Shown piece by piece: positions 7,264 through 16,593 of a DNA stretch of 47,426 bases (position 1 is the stretch's first letter; every line of letters begins with the position of its first letter). The notes beneath the pieces are model-generated. The model searched no databases. It was not told where the DNA came from and saw nothing but the letters and a program-made list of their open reading frames with translations. The position numbers and the translations under genes are program-made. The stretch comes from Bacteroidales bacterium UBA1754 (GTDB lineage: Bacteria > Bacteroidota > Bacteroidia > Bacteroidales > Paludibacteraceae), in the NCBI GenBank assembly GCA_002315615.1, contig DCHK01000035.1, positions 1-47,426 on the forward strand, written 5' to 3'.

Positions 7264-8982
7264 TTATTTCTCGCTCCAATCACCATTTGATTTGATAAGT
7301 TCAATCAACTTATCTACGGCTTCGGCTTGGTCGATATTTTTCTCGACGCAAACTTGCTTTTTGTACAAACTAACCTTACCACGCGCAGCACCTACGTAAC
7401 CATAATCTGCATCAGCCATTTCGCCAGGTCCATTCACAATGCAACCCATAATGCCAATTTTAAGGTTCGTTACATTGGCAGTTTTCTCTTTTATTTGTTT
7501 AATCACTTCCTGCAAATCGTACAGAGTACGTCCACAACCAGGACAAGAAATATACTCGGTGCGAGTAACACGACGATGTGCAGCCTGCAATATCGAAAAA
7601 GCAGTAGAATTAACTGCTTGCGAAGAAATATTTCCTTCGTTTTGAATAAAAACGCCGTCTGCAAATCCATCGATTAGCAACGCGCCACAATCGACAGACG
7701 CTTTTAACTGCAACGTTTCAATATCCGTTTCATTGTATCTGCGACAAATAACCACAGGATTTTTGCAACCTTTTTCTTCCAACAATTTAAAGAAAATGCG
7801 TTGCTCTAAAACGGGATTAGACGTTTCGGTCTCAAGCAAATATACGAAATTATCGTTTTTAACAAATTTGCACTTACTCAAACTGGTACGAACAAAACAA
7901 TTTGTATTTTCATTTTCCTCATTATCAACTACTTGATATTCAGAACCATTTTGAGCAACAAATTTATCATTTTGAATAACAAAATCAGGTTTAGGCTTTA
8001 ATTGCTCAAAACTTTGGGCAATCACAATAGGTTTTTGATTGCCACCAATGCCACAAACTTCCACCGTCGTGCGATTGCATTTGTTCAAATTTTCCACCTC
8101 AACATCAAATGTAGCATTCGAAAATATGCTAATATAATCGACCAACTTACGTGTTACGGGAATTTCATTCTCGGGAGCCTCGCTTAGCGAAACGCGAATT
8201 GTGTCGCCAAGACCTTCTGCCAAAAGTGTGCCGATACCAACTGCCGATTTTACACGACCATCTTCGCCATCGCCCGCTTCGGTAACGCCAAGATGCAAAG
8301 GAAAATACATATTTTCTTTTGCCATTGTTTCTGCCAAAAGTCGCACGGTACGCACCATTACAACGGTGTTAGACGCCTTAATGGATATAACTACATTTAG
8401 AAAATTTTCATCGCGACATACGCGCAAAAATTCCATACACGACTCCACCATTCCCTCGGGCGTATCACCATAACGATTCATAATTCTATCGGAAAGCGAA
8501 CCGTGATTGACGCCGATACGCAAAGCAGTTTTGTGATTTCTACAAATATCGAGCAAAGGCAAAAGGCGTTCGCGTATCTTTTTCACTTCGGCAAGATATT
8601 CCTCGTCGGTGTAATCAATTTTTTTGAACGTACGAGCGGGGTCAACAAAATTACCAGGATTGATGCGCACTTTCTCGACATACTGAGCAGCAATTTCTGC
8701 CACTTTCGGATTGAAATGTATATCTGCCACCAACGGCACATTGCAACCTTTTGCGTGCAATTCATTCTCAATATTCAGCAAATTTTCTGCCTCACGCGGA
8801 CCTTGTGCCGTAAGTCGCACAATATCGCCACCTTTCGCCACTATGCGTTCTATTTGTTCTACACACGCTGCGGTATCGGTCGTAGCAGTATTTGTCATCG
8901 ATTGCAATGCGATGGAATTTTCTCCTCCAATTTGCACATTGCCAATTTGTACAGTATTCGTTTTGCGTCGTTGATATTGCAT
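7264..8982 (-). CDS. ispG: (E)-4-hydroxy-3-methylbut-2-enyl-diphosphate synthase, long three-domain form
   Basis: IspG, the iron-sulphur enzyme that reductively converts MEcPP to HMBPP in the MEP isoprenoid pathway. At 572 residues it is the long three-domain form, with an extra domain between the TIM barrel and the C-terminal [4Fe-4S] domain. That form is known from Bacteroidota, Chlamydiae and plants. The barrel blocks IALQSMTNT, RLTAQGPREA and LRIGVNHGSL are clear. The cluster domain has SCPGCGR with two cysteines, then GIMGCIVNGPGEMADADYG with the third. The ATG at 8982 (MQYQRRKTNTVQIG) is chosen over one nine codons earlier, which would lie within or before the predicted transcription start. 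Confidence 0.95.
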   Translation of the reverse strand: MQYQRRKTNTVQIGNVQIGGENSIALQSMTNTATTDTAACVEQIERIVAKGGDIVRLTAQGPREAENLLNIENELHAKGCNVPLVADIHFNPKVAEIAAQYVEKVRINPGNFVDPARTFKKIDYTDEEYLAEVKKIRERLLPLLDICRNHKTALRIGVNHGSLSDRIMNRYGDTPEGMVESCMEFLRVCRDENFLNVVISIKASNTVVMVRTVRLLAETMAKENMYFPLHLGVTEAGDGEDGRVKSAVGIGTLLAEGLGDTIRVSLSEAPENEIPVTRKLVDYISIFSNATFDVEVENLNKCNRTTVEVCGIGGNQKPIVIAQSFEQLKPKPDFVIQNDKFVAQNGSEYQVVDNEENENTNCFVRTSLSKCKFVKNDNFVYLLETETSNPVLEQRIFFKLLEEKGCKNPVVICRRYNETDIETLQLKASVDCGALLIDGFADGVFIQNEGNISSQAVNSTAFSILQAAHRRVTRTEYISCPGCGRTLYDLQEVIKQIKEKTANVTNLKIGIMGCIVNGPGEMADADYGYVGAARGKVSLYKKQVCVEKNIDQAEAVDKLIELIKSNGDWSEK

Positions 8983-9006
8983 TATTTTGATTTTATTAAA
9001 ATTGTT

Positions 9007-9014
9007 CAAAGTTA
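9007..9014 (-). promoter_or_regulatory. Bacteroidota -7 promoter motif for ispG
   Basis: The minus strand reads TAACTTTG, an exact TAnnTTTG match, 25 bases before the chosen ispG ATG. It overlaps the upstream ATG at 9009, which argues against that longer start. No well-spaced -33 motif is seen. Confidence 0.55.
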
Positions 9015-9047
9015 TTCATTTTTTAACAAATTTAATTGGATAATTCA

Positions 9048-9055
9048 TAACTTTG
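9048..9055 (+). promoter_or_regulatory. Bacteroidota -7 promoter motif for the helicase-lipoprotein-DUF5723 run
   Basis: TAACTTTG matches TAnnTTTG and ends only 10 bases before the ATG at 9066. The predicted transcript would therefore have a leader of only a few bases. It is back to back with the ispG promoter at 9007-9014. Confidence 0.5.
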
Positions 9056-9065
9056 TTTTTCGAAT

Positions 9066-10472
9066 ATGATACAAGATTTTTTAGCACCCAAAATAATCGC
9101 CCAACTCCCTTTCGAGCCGACTGAGCAACAAACGGAACTTATCAAGGAAATATCATCGTTTCTATTCTCACGAGAAAGCAACGAGATTTTTCTTTTGCGA
9201 GGTTTTGCTGGAACAGGAAAAACATCCATCATCAGTGCTTTGGTCAAAGCATTGGCAGAACTACAACAAGACTTTCTGCTTTTAGCACCAACAGGACGCG
9301 CAGCAAAAGTTTTTTCGGCATATTCTGGATATTCGGCTTTCACTATTCACAAAAAAATTTATCTGCAACAAAACGATGGCTCGTTCTCATTGGGCTACAA
9401 CAAACACAAAAATGCACTTTTCATCGTAGATGAAGCATCAATGATTTCAAATTCGGCACAAGACGGACAAAACCCCTTTGGTAGTGGTCGCTTGCTCGAC
9501 GATTTGATTGAATTTGTGCACAATGGCGACAATTGCCGTCTGCTATTTGTGGGCGACACTGCACAACTTCCACCAGTGATGAAAGACTACAGTCCGGCAC
9601 TCGAGAAAGCAGAACTTGAAAGTATGGGATTTGCGGTATGCGATTTTCTTTTGACTGACGTGGTTCGACAATCGAAAGAAAGTGGCATTTTGTACAACGC
9701 CACCCTTTTGCGTATGCAAATTGCAGAAGAAAATTTCTTAAAAAAACCGAAATTAGAACTAAATGGTTTTGCCGACATAGAAAACCTCAGTAGCGAATTT
9801 GTAGAAGAAAAACTGCAAGACTCCTATCGCGAAGTCGGCGAAAACGAAACGATAATCGTAACCCGCTCAAACAAACGTGCCAACATCTATTCCAACGGAA
9901 TACGAAGTAAAATTTTGTATAAAGAAGATGAACTTACAAGCGGAGATTTGCTAATTATCACGAAAAATAATTATTTTTGGGCAAAAGATTATAAAAATAT
10001 CGACTTTATAGCCAATGGCGACATTGCCGAAATTGTAAGAATCAGGAAATACTACGAAATGTACGATATGCGTTTTGCCGATATTACACTGCGACTTACC
10101 GACTACGATACCGATATAGATGCACGCATTCTGCTTGACACGCTTCACGCCGACACGCCTGCCAAAATAACGGAAATAAACAAAAAACTTTTTGCTAACG
10201 TGCAAGAAGATTATATGCACATTCCCAACCAACGCAAACGAATAAAAGAAATGCGCAACGACCCATATCTAAACGCAATTCAAGTGAAATTTGCATACGC
10301 CATCACTTGCCACAAAGCGCAAGGCGGACAATGGGAACACGTGTACATCGACCACGGAAATATCCGCGAAGAATTGATGGATATACAATATTACAGATGG
10401 CTTTACACCGCCCTGACGAGAGCGACAAAAAAAGTGTATCTTATCAATTTTGAAAACGAGAATAATAAATAA
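9066..10472 (+). CDS. RecD-like superfamily 1 DNA helicase / AAA ATPase
   Basis: A 468-residue cytoplasmic ATPase related to RecD2/Dda-type 5'-3' helicases. Walker A is GFAGTGKTS at residues 46-54 (Lys52), motif Ia is LLAPTGRAAK, Walker B is FIVDEAS with Asp122-Glu123, and motif III is FVGDTAQLPPV. The C-terminal UvrD-like box KFAYAITCHKAQGGQW and the arginine-bearing YRWLYTALTRATKKVYLI close the motor. It is shorter than RecD2 (about 750) and lacks its N-terminal extension. A role in replication or repair is inferred from the family. It heads a run with the lipoprotein gene 18 bases downstream, though no functional link between them is evident. Confidence 0.87.
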   Translation: MIQDFLAPKIIAQLPFEPTEQQTELIKEISSFLFSRESNEIFLLRGFAGTGKTSIISALVKALAELQQDFLLLAPTGRAAKVFSAYSGYSAFTIHKKIYLQQNDGSFSLGYNKHKNALFIVDEASMISNSAQDGQNPFGSGRLLDDLIEFVHNGDNCRLLFVGDTAQLPPVMKDYSPALEKAELESMGFAVCDFLLTDVVRQSKESGILYNATLLRMQIAEENFLKKPKLELNGFADIENLSSEFVEEKLQDSYREVGENETIIVTRSNKRANIYSNGIRSKILYKEDELTSGDLLIITKNNYFWAKDYKNIDFIANGDIAEIVRIRKYYEMYDMRFADITLRLTDYDTDIDARILLDTLHADTPAKITEINKKLFANVQEDYMHIPNQRKRIKEMRNDPYLNAIQVKFAYAITCHKAQGGQWEHVYIDHGNIREELMDIQYYRWLYTALTRATKKVYLINFENENNK

Positions 10473-10490
10473 CAACCAAAACAGAAATAT

Positions 10491-12047
10491 ATGAAAAAAG
10501 TTCTATTCATTGCACTCTCCACCGTTTTGTTTTCGTGCGTGAACAACGACTACGACGACATACAAAACACCAACGGAGACATCTCGCTGAAAGGAATGCA
10601 ACTTGTCGCTCCACTTGGAACAATCAATTGCAACGTGGACGATGTTATGAAACGATTCGACGTGAAAGAAATGTCAATCAACAAAGACACACTTGCGGCG
10701 ATTTACAAAAAAGACTACGATTTTGCCATTCCCGAAGAATTTATCAACATACAAAACTCTCCTTTCTCATTCGACGCAGGAAGTGGTAAAAATTTTGAAA
10801 AAAATTGCAATTACATCATCGCATTTGCTCCAAGTGGTTGGGAAATTGACCGACTAAATGCAGAAAACACCACACTGCACATCGAAGTCAATTCCAAAAT
10901 CAGCACAAAAGCAACACTAAAACTTACTTTCCAAAACGGACCGACTTTTGAGCAAAATATTGACATTGACGTACAAAACGGAACTACCACAAAAGACATT
11001 GCAGTAGTACCTCTATCAATTTTCAAATTGAAGAAAAAACCTACTATTCTCTTTAATCAGTTTGTATTGCCATTCAAAGCAGAATTGATTACAGAAAATA
11101 GCACTACCATCGAAAAAGACGATATTACTTTCAGTTTGAAATTTACAGATTTCTTCCCAAAAATTGTTTGGGGAAATTTTGAGAATATCAGTTTTGAAAA
11201 GACTGATGACATTACGCTTAAACTAATGAACCACATTTCGTCGCAAAGTAAAATTGCGTTCAAAAACCCAACCATTACTTGCGATATTACAAGTTTCATC
11301 GGCACACCTACCGTGATGCACATAAACGAACTTTATGCCAAACAAAAAAACGGTGAAGGTCGCAGATATGCCGATTTTAACGGAAATAAATCATACGACA
11401 TCAATATAGATGCTTCGCCATCTATTTACGATTCCGTACAAAAAACAGTAGTTTTTGATGACAAACTTGGTAAAATTGACCAATTCATTACACTCGACTT
11501 TTTGCCGAATAAAATATATTACAACTTTACGTTGGGAGCGAAAAACACCGAACAAGAGCAATTTTTCGATGCAAGCAAAATATTCAGATTTGGCATCAAA
11601 GTAAGAATACCTTTTGTGCTCGATGGAAAATCGTCAATGATTAGCGAAGATACGCTAAAACTCGACCTAAGCGGCATTGAACAAGACAAAGTAAAAATTA
11701 AGCAAATCGTTTTCCGCACGCAAGTAGAAAATGGCATTCCCGTAAACATTGATGTACAACTGACAATGCTCGACAAAGACTACAAACCTTTGCCCGAAAT
11801 TCCAACAAAAACAAGAACCGTAAAAGCCGCACCATCTGACATTCACGGCAAAGCGATAGGCACTACGAAAGACGAAATTTATTTAACTTTCGAGGAAGAC
11901 GAATTGGATGATGTGAACAAAATTGCCTACATAAAAGTGGAAACGCTTTCGCGTGGAGGCGAAGGCAACGAGGAGATATGGCTTGAAAGCACCTATTCTG
12001 CCCAAATTAAGACAGATATTTTTGCTAAATTTGACTTAAATTTTTAG
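10491..12047 (+). CDS. Unrecognised lipoprotein, partner of DUF5723 gene
   Basis: A 518-residue predicted lipoprotein of no family I recognise. The signal peptide MKKVLFIALSTVLFSC ends in a lipobox with Cys16. The residues after the cysteine (VNNDYDDIQ) are rich in Asp and Asn, which resembles Bacteroidota surface-export signals but is not proof. The rest is beta-strand-rich, with repeated hydrophilic/aromatic alternation and stretches such as LHIEVNSKISTKATLKLTF that suggest tandem beta-sandwich domains. The next gene starts 12 bases on, with an AGGAGG motif overlapping this stop codon, so the two are co-translated and may form one envelope complex. Confidence 0.7.
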   Translation: MKKVLFIALSTVLFSCVNNDYDDIQNTNGDISLKGMQLVAPLGTINCNVDDVMKRFDVKEMSINKDTLAAIYKKDYDFAIPEEFINIQNSPFSFDAGSGKNFEKNCNYIIAFAPSGWEIDRLNAENTTLHIEVNSKISTKATLKLTFQNGPTFEQNIDIDVQNGTTTKDIAVVPLSIFKLKKKPTILFNQFVLPFKAELITENSTTIEKDDITFSLKFTDFFPKIVWGNFENISFEKTDDITLKLMNHISSQSKIAFKNPTITCDITSFIGTPTVMHINELYAKQKNGEGRRYADFNGNKSYDINIDASPSIYDSVQKTVVFDDKLGKIDQFITLDFLPNKIYYNFTLGAKNTEQEQFFDASKIFRFGIKVRIPFVLDGKSSMISEDTLKLDLSGIEQDKVKIKQIVFRTQVENGIPVNIDVQLTMLDKDYKPLPEIPTKTRTVKAAPSDIHGKAIGTTKDEIYLTFEEDELDDVNKIAYIKVETLSRGGEGNEEIWLESTYSAQIKTDIFAKFDLNF

Positions 12048-12059
12048 GAGGACAAGACG

Positions 12060-13589
12060 ATGAAAAAGACAATTTTATACATTTTTGCCTCCTTATTGGC
12101 AAGCATTGCTACGGCACAAGTGAACACGCTCTATTATATGGAAAACAACCCTTTGAGACATCATTTGAATCCTGCTTTCCAACCAATACAAAAAGTTTAC
12201 GTTGACCTACCTATTGTCCCGACAATTTATGCAAACACAAGCAATAATTCGTTGCGACTGTACGATGTGGTTTATCCTAAAATGATTAACGGCAAAATGC
12301 AGAATATCACATTTTTACATCCCGAAGGAAATGTAGATAATTTTTATAATCAACTAAAAAACTACACCACCATAAATACCGAAGCAAGTGTAGATATTTT
12401 GCAATTCGGATGGCGTCGAGACAAAGGATATTACACTTTTGGACTATCAGAGCGAGTTGAAGTGTACGGAAACATTCCAAAAGATTTGGCAAAATTGGCA
12501 CTTTACGGAACAAAAGATTCTGTCGGCATCAACAATCACGATTTGAAAAGATTTGGCGTGAAATCGCAAGCATTCACCGAATTTGCATTGGGCTACTCAC
12601 GCCAGATTGACGAAAAATTGACAGTCGGTGCAAAGGCGAAATTTTTAATCGGTCAGGCAAATGCCACACTGAAATTCAAAGAACTGAGACTAAATGCAGG
12701 ACGCGACTATTGGGAAATCGAGGCAGATGGACAGGCAAATGCTTCTATTCCAGGAGCAACCTATAGCATAGACAACGACAACAACATTGATGACGTAGAT
12801 ATAAACATAAAGAAATGGCAAGATTTCTTGAATGGATATGGTGCATCTTTTGACCTCGGCGCAACCTATTCTCCTATTGAGCATCTCACGCTGTCGGCAT
12901 CGGTGCTCGATTTAGGATTTATCCGTTGGCGCAAAAGTATGGCAAATATCCCAGTAGATGGAGAATATCGCTTTGCGGGAATTGACTACGACGTAAAAGA
13001 CCGATATACAAAATGGTGGGAAAAATATTGGAAGGAATTTCGCGACACAATGCACTATACCACAACCAAAGAAAAATACAACTCAATGTTGTCGGCAAAA
13101 GTGCTTGTCGGAGGTGAATATGGCATTGTGAACGACAAAATAAAATTCGGTGTATTGTCAAAAACTACCATTTACAACTACCATTTGCTCGAAGATTTTA
13201 CTGTTTCAGCCAATTTTCTCCCTAAAAATTGGTTCAATGCCAACGTAAGTTATTCGCTTGTTTGCAATCAGTACAGCACCTTCGGACTTGGATTGGGTGC
13301 ACGACTCGGCATTTTCTATCTTTATTTTGCTGGCGACTATATGCCAACACAATTCACACCACAATACATACCGTACAAATCGAAAAAAGTGAACGCGGAG
13401 TTTGGTGTACTGCTCACTTTTTGCAATCGTGAAAAGAAAGCGAAAAACGAACAAAGCAAAGATGCACAAAACGAGTTAGAACCACTCACCATAGCCGCTT
13501 CTACAATGAATGATAGTTACAATCCGAACGAAGAAAAAACCGATGATGAAGAACTGATAATTCAGGACGAAGAATCTTCTCAAGAATAA
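12060..13589 (+). CDS. DUF5723 family outer-membrane protein
   Basis: A 509-residue exported protein. The signal peptide MKKTILYIFASLLASIATAQ is followed by NTLYYMENNPLRHHLNPAFQP and a YVDLPIV...NSLRLYDVVYP block typical of DUF5723, a Bacteroidota family resembling PorV/FadL-like barrels with unknown function. Many amphipathic strands follow. The last 60 residues are hydrophilic and acidic (KNEQSKDAQNELEP, then EEKTDDEELIIQDEESSQE), so the barrel probably ends near residue 455 and leaves a charged tail. An AGGAGG ribosome-binding site, rare in this window, lies at 12046-12051. It is probably in one operon with the preceding lipoprotein gene. Confidence 0.75.
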   Translation: MKKTILYIFASLLASIATAQVNTLYYMENNPLRHHLNPAFQPIQKVYVDLPIVPTIYANTSNNSLRLYDVVYPKMINGKMQNITFLHPEGNVDNFYNQLKNYTTINTEASVDILQFGWRRDKGYYTFGLSERVEVYGNIPKDLAKLALYGTKDSVGINNHDLKRFGVKSQAFTEFALGYSRQIDEKLTVGAKAKFLIGQANATLKFKELRLNAGRDYWEIEADGQANASIPGATYSIDNDNNIDDVDINIKKWQDFLNGYGASFDLGATYSPIEHLTLSASVLDLGFIRWRKSMANIPVDGEYRFAGIDYDVKDRYTKWWEKYWKEFRDTMHYTTTKEKYNSMLSAKVLVGGEYGIVNDKIKFGVLSKTTIYNYHLLEDFTVSANFLPKNWFNANVSYSLVCNQYSTFGLGLGARLGIFYLYFAGDYMPTQFTPQYIPYKSKKVNAEFGVLLTFCNREKKAKNEQSKDAQNELEPLTIAASTMNDSYNPNEEKTDDEELIIQDEESSQE

Positions 13590-13623
13590 TAAACAAATCA
13601 ACGAAATTCACAAATTTTATTAG

Positions 13624-13631
13624 TACATTTG
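13624..13631 (+). promoter_or_regulatory. Bacteroidota -7 promoter motif (TACATTTG) for the wecA-like/pheS run
   Basis: TACATTTG matches TAnnTTTG and lies 25 bases before the ATG at 13657, in the 67-base gap after the DUF5723 gene. This suggests a new transcript starts here. Confidence 0.6.
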
Positions 13632-13656
13632 CAAAATTAAATTTGAAATTGACAAT

Positions 13657-14760
13657 ATGGAATATATTTCCTGTTACATACACAAGTTTCCCGCATTTGT
13701 AATACTATTTTCGTTTTTGGTAGGGTGGATTTTGATGCCGTATGTATTAAAAATTTCCAAGAAAAAAGAGATGGTTGTACGTCCCAACCACCGTACTGCT
13801 CATAACGGAGACATTCCAAATGTAGGTGGCATTTGTACAGCATCTGCTTTTCTTATCACTTTTTTAATTTCAAATTTATTTTACAATTTTTCCATTTCGG
13901 CATATCTTTTCCTTGCGGGATTATACATCATTTTCCTTGTTGGTTTTTTCGATGATATTCTCGACTTCACGCCAATGCAGAAAATAAACGGCGAACTTAT
14001 TTCTGCCTTTATTTTAATAGTTTTGGCAGATGTACGACTCACAAACTTATATGGAATTTTTGGCATTTACGAACTTACTGGCGTTTGGGGAAATATTTTC
14101 AGTTACGGATTGTCATTTTTCGTATTTTTACTCATTCTAAATGCCATAAATCTTATTGACGGCGTCGATGGTTTGGCGACTGGCATTGGCATAGAAGCCT
14201 GTCTTTGTTTGGCTATATTTTTCCAACTAAGAGGATTTATGCCCGAAGCAATTATAGCATATTTGCTAATTGGCTCGTTGGCAATTTTCTTCATTTACAA
14301 CGTATTTGGGAATAACTCAAAAATATTTATGGGCGATTCCGGTTCGCTTTTATTGGGTTATGTGATTTATACGCTTATATGCCGTTTTTGCGAAGAAGCA
14401 CAAACTTTTGCAGCACCTGCCATTTCAATCTGCATTTTGGCAGTGCCACTATTCGATGTTATTCGCGTCATCATCACACGACTAAAGCAACACAAACCTC
14501 CATTTCAAGCCGACAAAAACCACGTGCATCATTTATTGCTATCGCTCGGTTTGAAACACAAACACGTAACATATATTTTAATCACCGTAAATACTACTTT
14601 CACTGCTTTTGCACTCATTTGTCGCCATTGGAGCAATTTGCTCATCATTGGAATAGCAACTGCAATGGCAATAGTTTATACGGTATTTCTTTGGCGATTG
14701 GTAACAACGCACAAATGTAAAACTGACAATCAATTAAATTCGGGAAAAGATGAAAAATAA
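13657..14760 (+). CDS. Undecaprenyl-phosphate sugar-1-phosphate transferase (WecA/TagO type)
   Basis: A 367-residue polytopic inner-membrane enzyme of the MraY/WecA family, which moves a sugar-1-phosphate (usually GlcNAc-1-P) from a UDP-sugar to undecaprenyl phosphate and so starts surface-polysaccharide synthesis. About ten hydrophobic segments are visible. Motifs include RPNHRTAHNGDIPNVGG, the catalytic GFFDDILDF, NLIDGVDGLATG, FMGDSGSLLLG and the WecA/TagO-type histidine box DKNHVHHLLLSLG. The last separates it from MraY. Its 3' end overlaps pheS by 11 bases. No other polysaccharide gene is nearby. Confidence 0.9.
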   Translation: MEYISCYIHKFPAFVILFSFLVGWILMPYVLKISKKKEMVVRPNHRTAHNGDIPNVGGICTASAFLITFLISNLFYNFSISAYLFLAGLYIIFLVGFFDDILDFTPMQKINGELISAFILIVLADVRLTNLYGIFGIYELTGVWGNIFSYGLSFFVFLLILNAINLIDGVDGLATGIGIEACLCLAIFFQLRGFMPEAIIAYLLIGSLAIFFIYNVFGNNSKIFMGDSGSLLLGYVIYTLICRFCEEAQTFAAPAISICILAVPLFDVIRVIITRLKQHKPPFQADKNHVHHLLLSLGLKHKHVTYILITVNTTFTAFALICRHWSNLLIIGIATAMAIVYTVFLWRLVTTHKCKTDNQLNSGKDEK

Positions 14761-15772
14761 AATCGCAAGCATTCTGCAAGAAATTGAAAATCTAAAAGCG
14801 AAAAACAGCGAAGAACTTGAAAACCTTCGTATTAAATACCTTAGCAAAAAAGGTGAAATATCTAATCTTTTCAACGATTTCAAGAATGTTCCAAACGAGC
14901 AGAAACGCGAAATCGGTCAATTACTGAACGAACTAAAAAACAAGGCACAAGATAAATTCAACGAACTAAAAGAACAATTAGGAAATTCTGGTAATGTTCG
15001 AGAAAAACTTGATTTGACACGTACTGCCGACAGCGTATCTCTCGGCACACGTCATCCTCTTTCGTTGGTAAAAAATGAAATTATCGACATTTTTGCACGT
15101 CTTGGTTTTGTTATTGCCGAAGGTCCTGAAGTTGAAGACGATTGGCACGTATTTTCCGCATTGAATTTTGCACCAAACCACCCTGCTCGCGATATGCAAG
15201 ATACATTTTTTGTAGAACAAAATCCTGACATTGTTTTGCGTTCGCACACTTCTTCGGTACAAACTCGCGTGATGGAAAAAAATCAACCACCAATTCGCAT
15301 TATTTGTCCAGGACGTGTATATCGCAACGAAGCAATTTCGTATCGCGCACATTGCTTTTTCCACCAAGTAGAAGCACTTTATATCGACAAAAACGTTTCG
15401 TTTGCCGACTTGCGTCAAGTGTTGCTTTATTTTGCAAAAGAAATGTTCGGCGAAGACACCGAAATTCGTTTGCGTCCGTCATATTTCCCATTCACCGAGC
15501 CAAGTGCCGAAATGGATATTTCTTGCAAAATTTGTGGAGGCAAAGGATGTCCGTTCTGCAAAGGTACAGGTTGGGTAGAAATTCTCGGTTGCGGTATGGT
15601 TGACCCTAATGTGCTCGACAACTGTGGCATCGATAGCAAAGTGTATTCTGGTTACGCTCTTGGTATGGGAATTGAGCGAATTACCAACCTAAAATATAGA
15701 GTAAAAGACTTACGAATGTTCTCCGAAAACGATGTTCGTTTCTTGGAAGAATTTGAAGCAGGAGCAATCTAA
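14750..15772 (+). CDS. pheS: Phenylalanyl-tRNA synthetase alpha subunit
   Basis: PheS, the catalytic subunit of the (alpha-beta)2 enzyme that charges tRNA-Phe. The 340-residue length is normal. An N-terminal coiled-coil arm (residues about 1-85) is followed by the class II core: GPEVEDDWHVFSALNF, motif 2 GRVYRNEAISYRAHCFFHQ, and motif 3 GMGIERITNLKY near the end. A CKICGGKGCPFC knuckle with four cysteines sits at about residues 256-267, a small zinc-ribbon-like insert. pheT is not adjacent, so the beta subunit must be encoded elsewhere. It starts inside the 3' end of the wecA-like gene, indicating coupled translation. Confidence 0.97.
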   Translation: MKNKIASILQEIENLKAKNSEELENLRIKYLSKKGEISNLFNDFKNVPNEQKREIGQLLNELKNKAQDKFNELKEQLGNSGNVREKLDLTRTADSVSLGTRHPLSLVKNEIIDIFARLGFVIAEGPEVEDDWHVFSALNFAPNHPARDMQDTFFVEQNPDIVLRSHTSSVQTRVMEKNQPPIRIICPGRVYRNEAISYRAHCFFHQVEALYIDKNVSFADLRQVLLYFAKEMFGEDTEIRLRPSYFPFTEPSAEMDISCKICGGKGCPFCKGTGWVEILGCGMVDPNVLDNCGIDSKVYSGYALGMGIERITNLKYRVKDLRMFSENDVRFLEEFEAGAI

Positions 15773-15784
15773 ATTATTTTTGCC

Positions 15785-16588
15785 GTGAAAAAGACATTGT
15801 TTTTTATTGGTCTATCAATACTTGTTTTGACAAGTTGCCACAATAATAAAAACAACATCAAATCTATTTTAGAGATTAGTGTTGCAACAGTCTCTAATGT
15901 AAGCAACGAGGTAAGCATAAACTTGGCTAACCCTGGCGATATTTGTCCGGTAAGCATGCCTTTCAATACAAAAAAAGATTTTGACAAAAACGGCAACTTA
16001 ATCCAAGAAATTATATACACAACCGACGCCACAGTAAGCAGTGCTGTAAAGTACGAATACTATGGCGATTTGGAAACAAAAAAAATCACCTATTCTGCCA
16101 CTGGAAGCGAAGAAGAATCAATCGTTTCGGAATACGAGAAAGGCAAACTTTCAAAATCAACGCACTACACGCCTTTTGGCACAGTGAGTATGCGCGACGA
16201 GTACACATACTTGGGCAACCAAACTACACAAACCACTTTCGACGAAAACAACAATTGTTTTATGAAAGTGCGCTCTACTTTCGACAATGACGGAAACAAG
16301 ACACTTGACGAATACGAAATTTTCGGTACCCAAACTACCACTTCGTACAAATACAACAACGAAAAACTACTGATAGAGCAAAAAGACGGCGATGGTACAG
16401 TTTGGAATTTCAACTACGACAAAAATGGTAATATAACCGAGAAAAAAGGCACTTTCGTCGATGGTTCTTCATCTACCGAAACCTACGATTACAAATACAA
16501 CGAGCACAACGATTGGATTGAAAAAAATTGCTATTACGATGGAACTCTAATCTACAAAACGAAGAGAGAAATTGAATATTACAAATAG
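15785..16588 (+). CDS. Unrecognised lipoprotein with YD/RHS-like repeats
   Basis: A 267-residue predicted lipoprotein from a GTG start. MKKTLFFIGLSILVLTSC gives a lipobox with Cys18, followed by an Asn/Lys-rich tether. The body carries repeated short units of the form F/YDxNGNxxxE...Y (DKNGNLIQE, YEKGKLSKS, DENNNCFMK, DNDGNKTLDEYE, YNNEKLLIEQ, DKNGNITEK, YNEHNDWIEK), resembling the YD/RHS motif that builds beta-stranded fibres or shells. It is far too short for an RHS toxin and has no toxin tip. It starts 12 bases after pheS and 5 bases separate it from the next gene. A TATTTTTG at 15775-15782 is too close to the start to be a convincing promoter. Confidence 0.68.
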   Translation: MKKTLFFIGLSILVLTSCHNNKNNIKSILEISVATVSNVSNEVSINLANPGDICPVSMPFNTKKDFDKNGNLIQEIIYTTDATVSSAVKYEYYGDLETKKITYSATGSEEESIVSEYEKGKLSKSTHYTPFGTVSMRDEYTYLGNQTTQTTFDENNNCFMKVRSTFDNDGNKTLDEYEIFGTQTTTSYKYNNEKLLIEQKDGDGTVWNFNYDKNGNITEKKGTFVDGSSSTETYDYKYNEHNDWIEKNCYYDGTLIYKTKREIEYYK

Positions 16589-16593
16589 TCTAT

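Noticed and set aside
15775..15782. TATTTTTG as a promoter for the YD-repeat lipoprotein gene
   Set aside because: It ends 2 bases before the GTG start, so transcription would begin inside the coding region.
15785..16588. RHS-type polymorphic toxin
   Set aside because: At 267 residues with a lipobox, and with no core shell, cleavage motif or variable toxin tip, it only shares short YD-like units.
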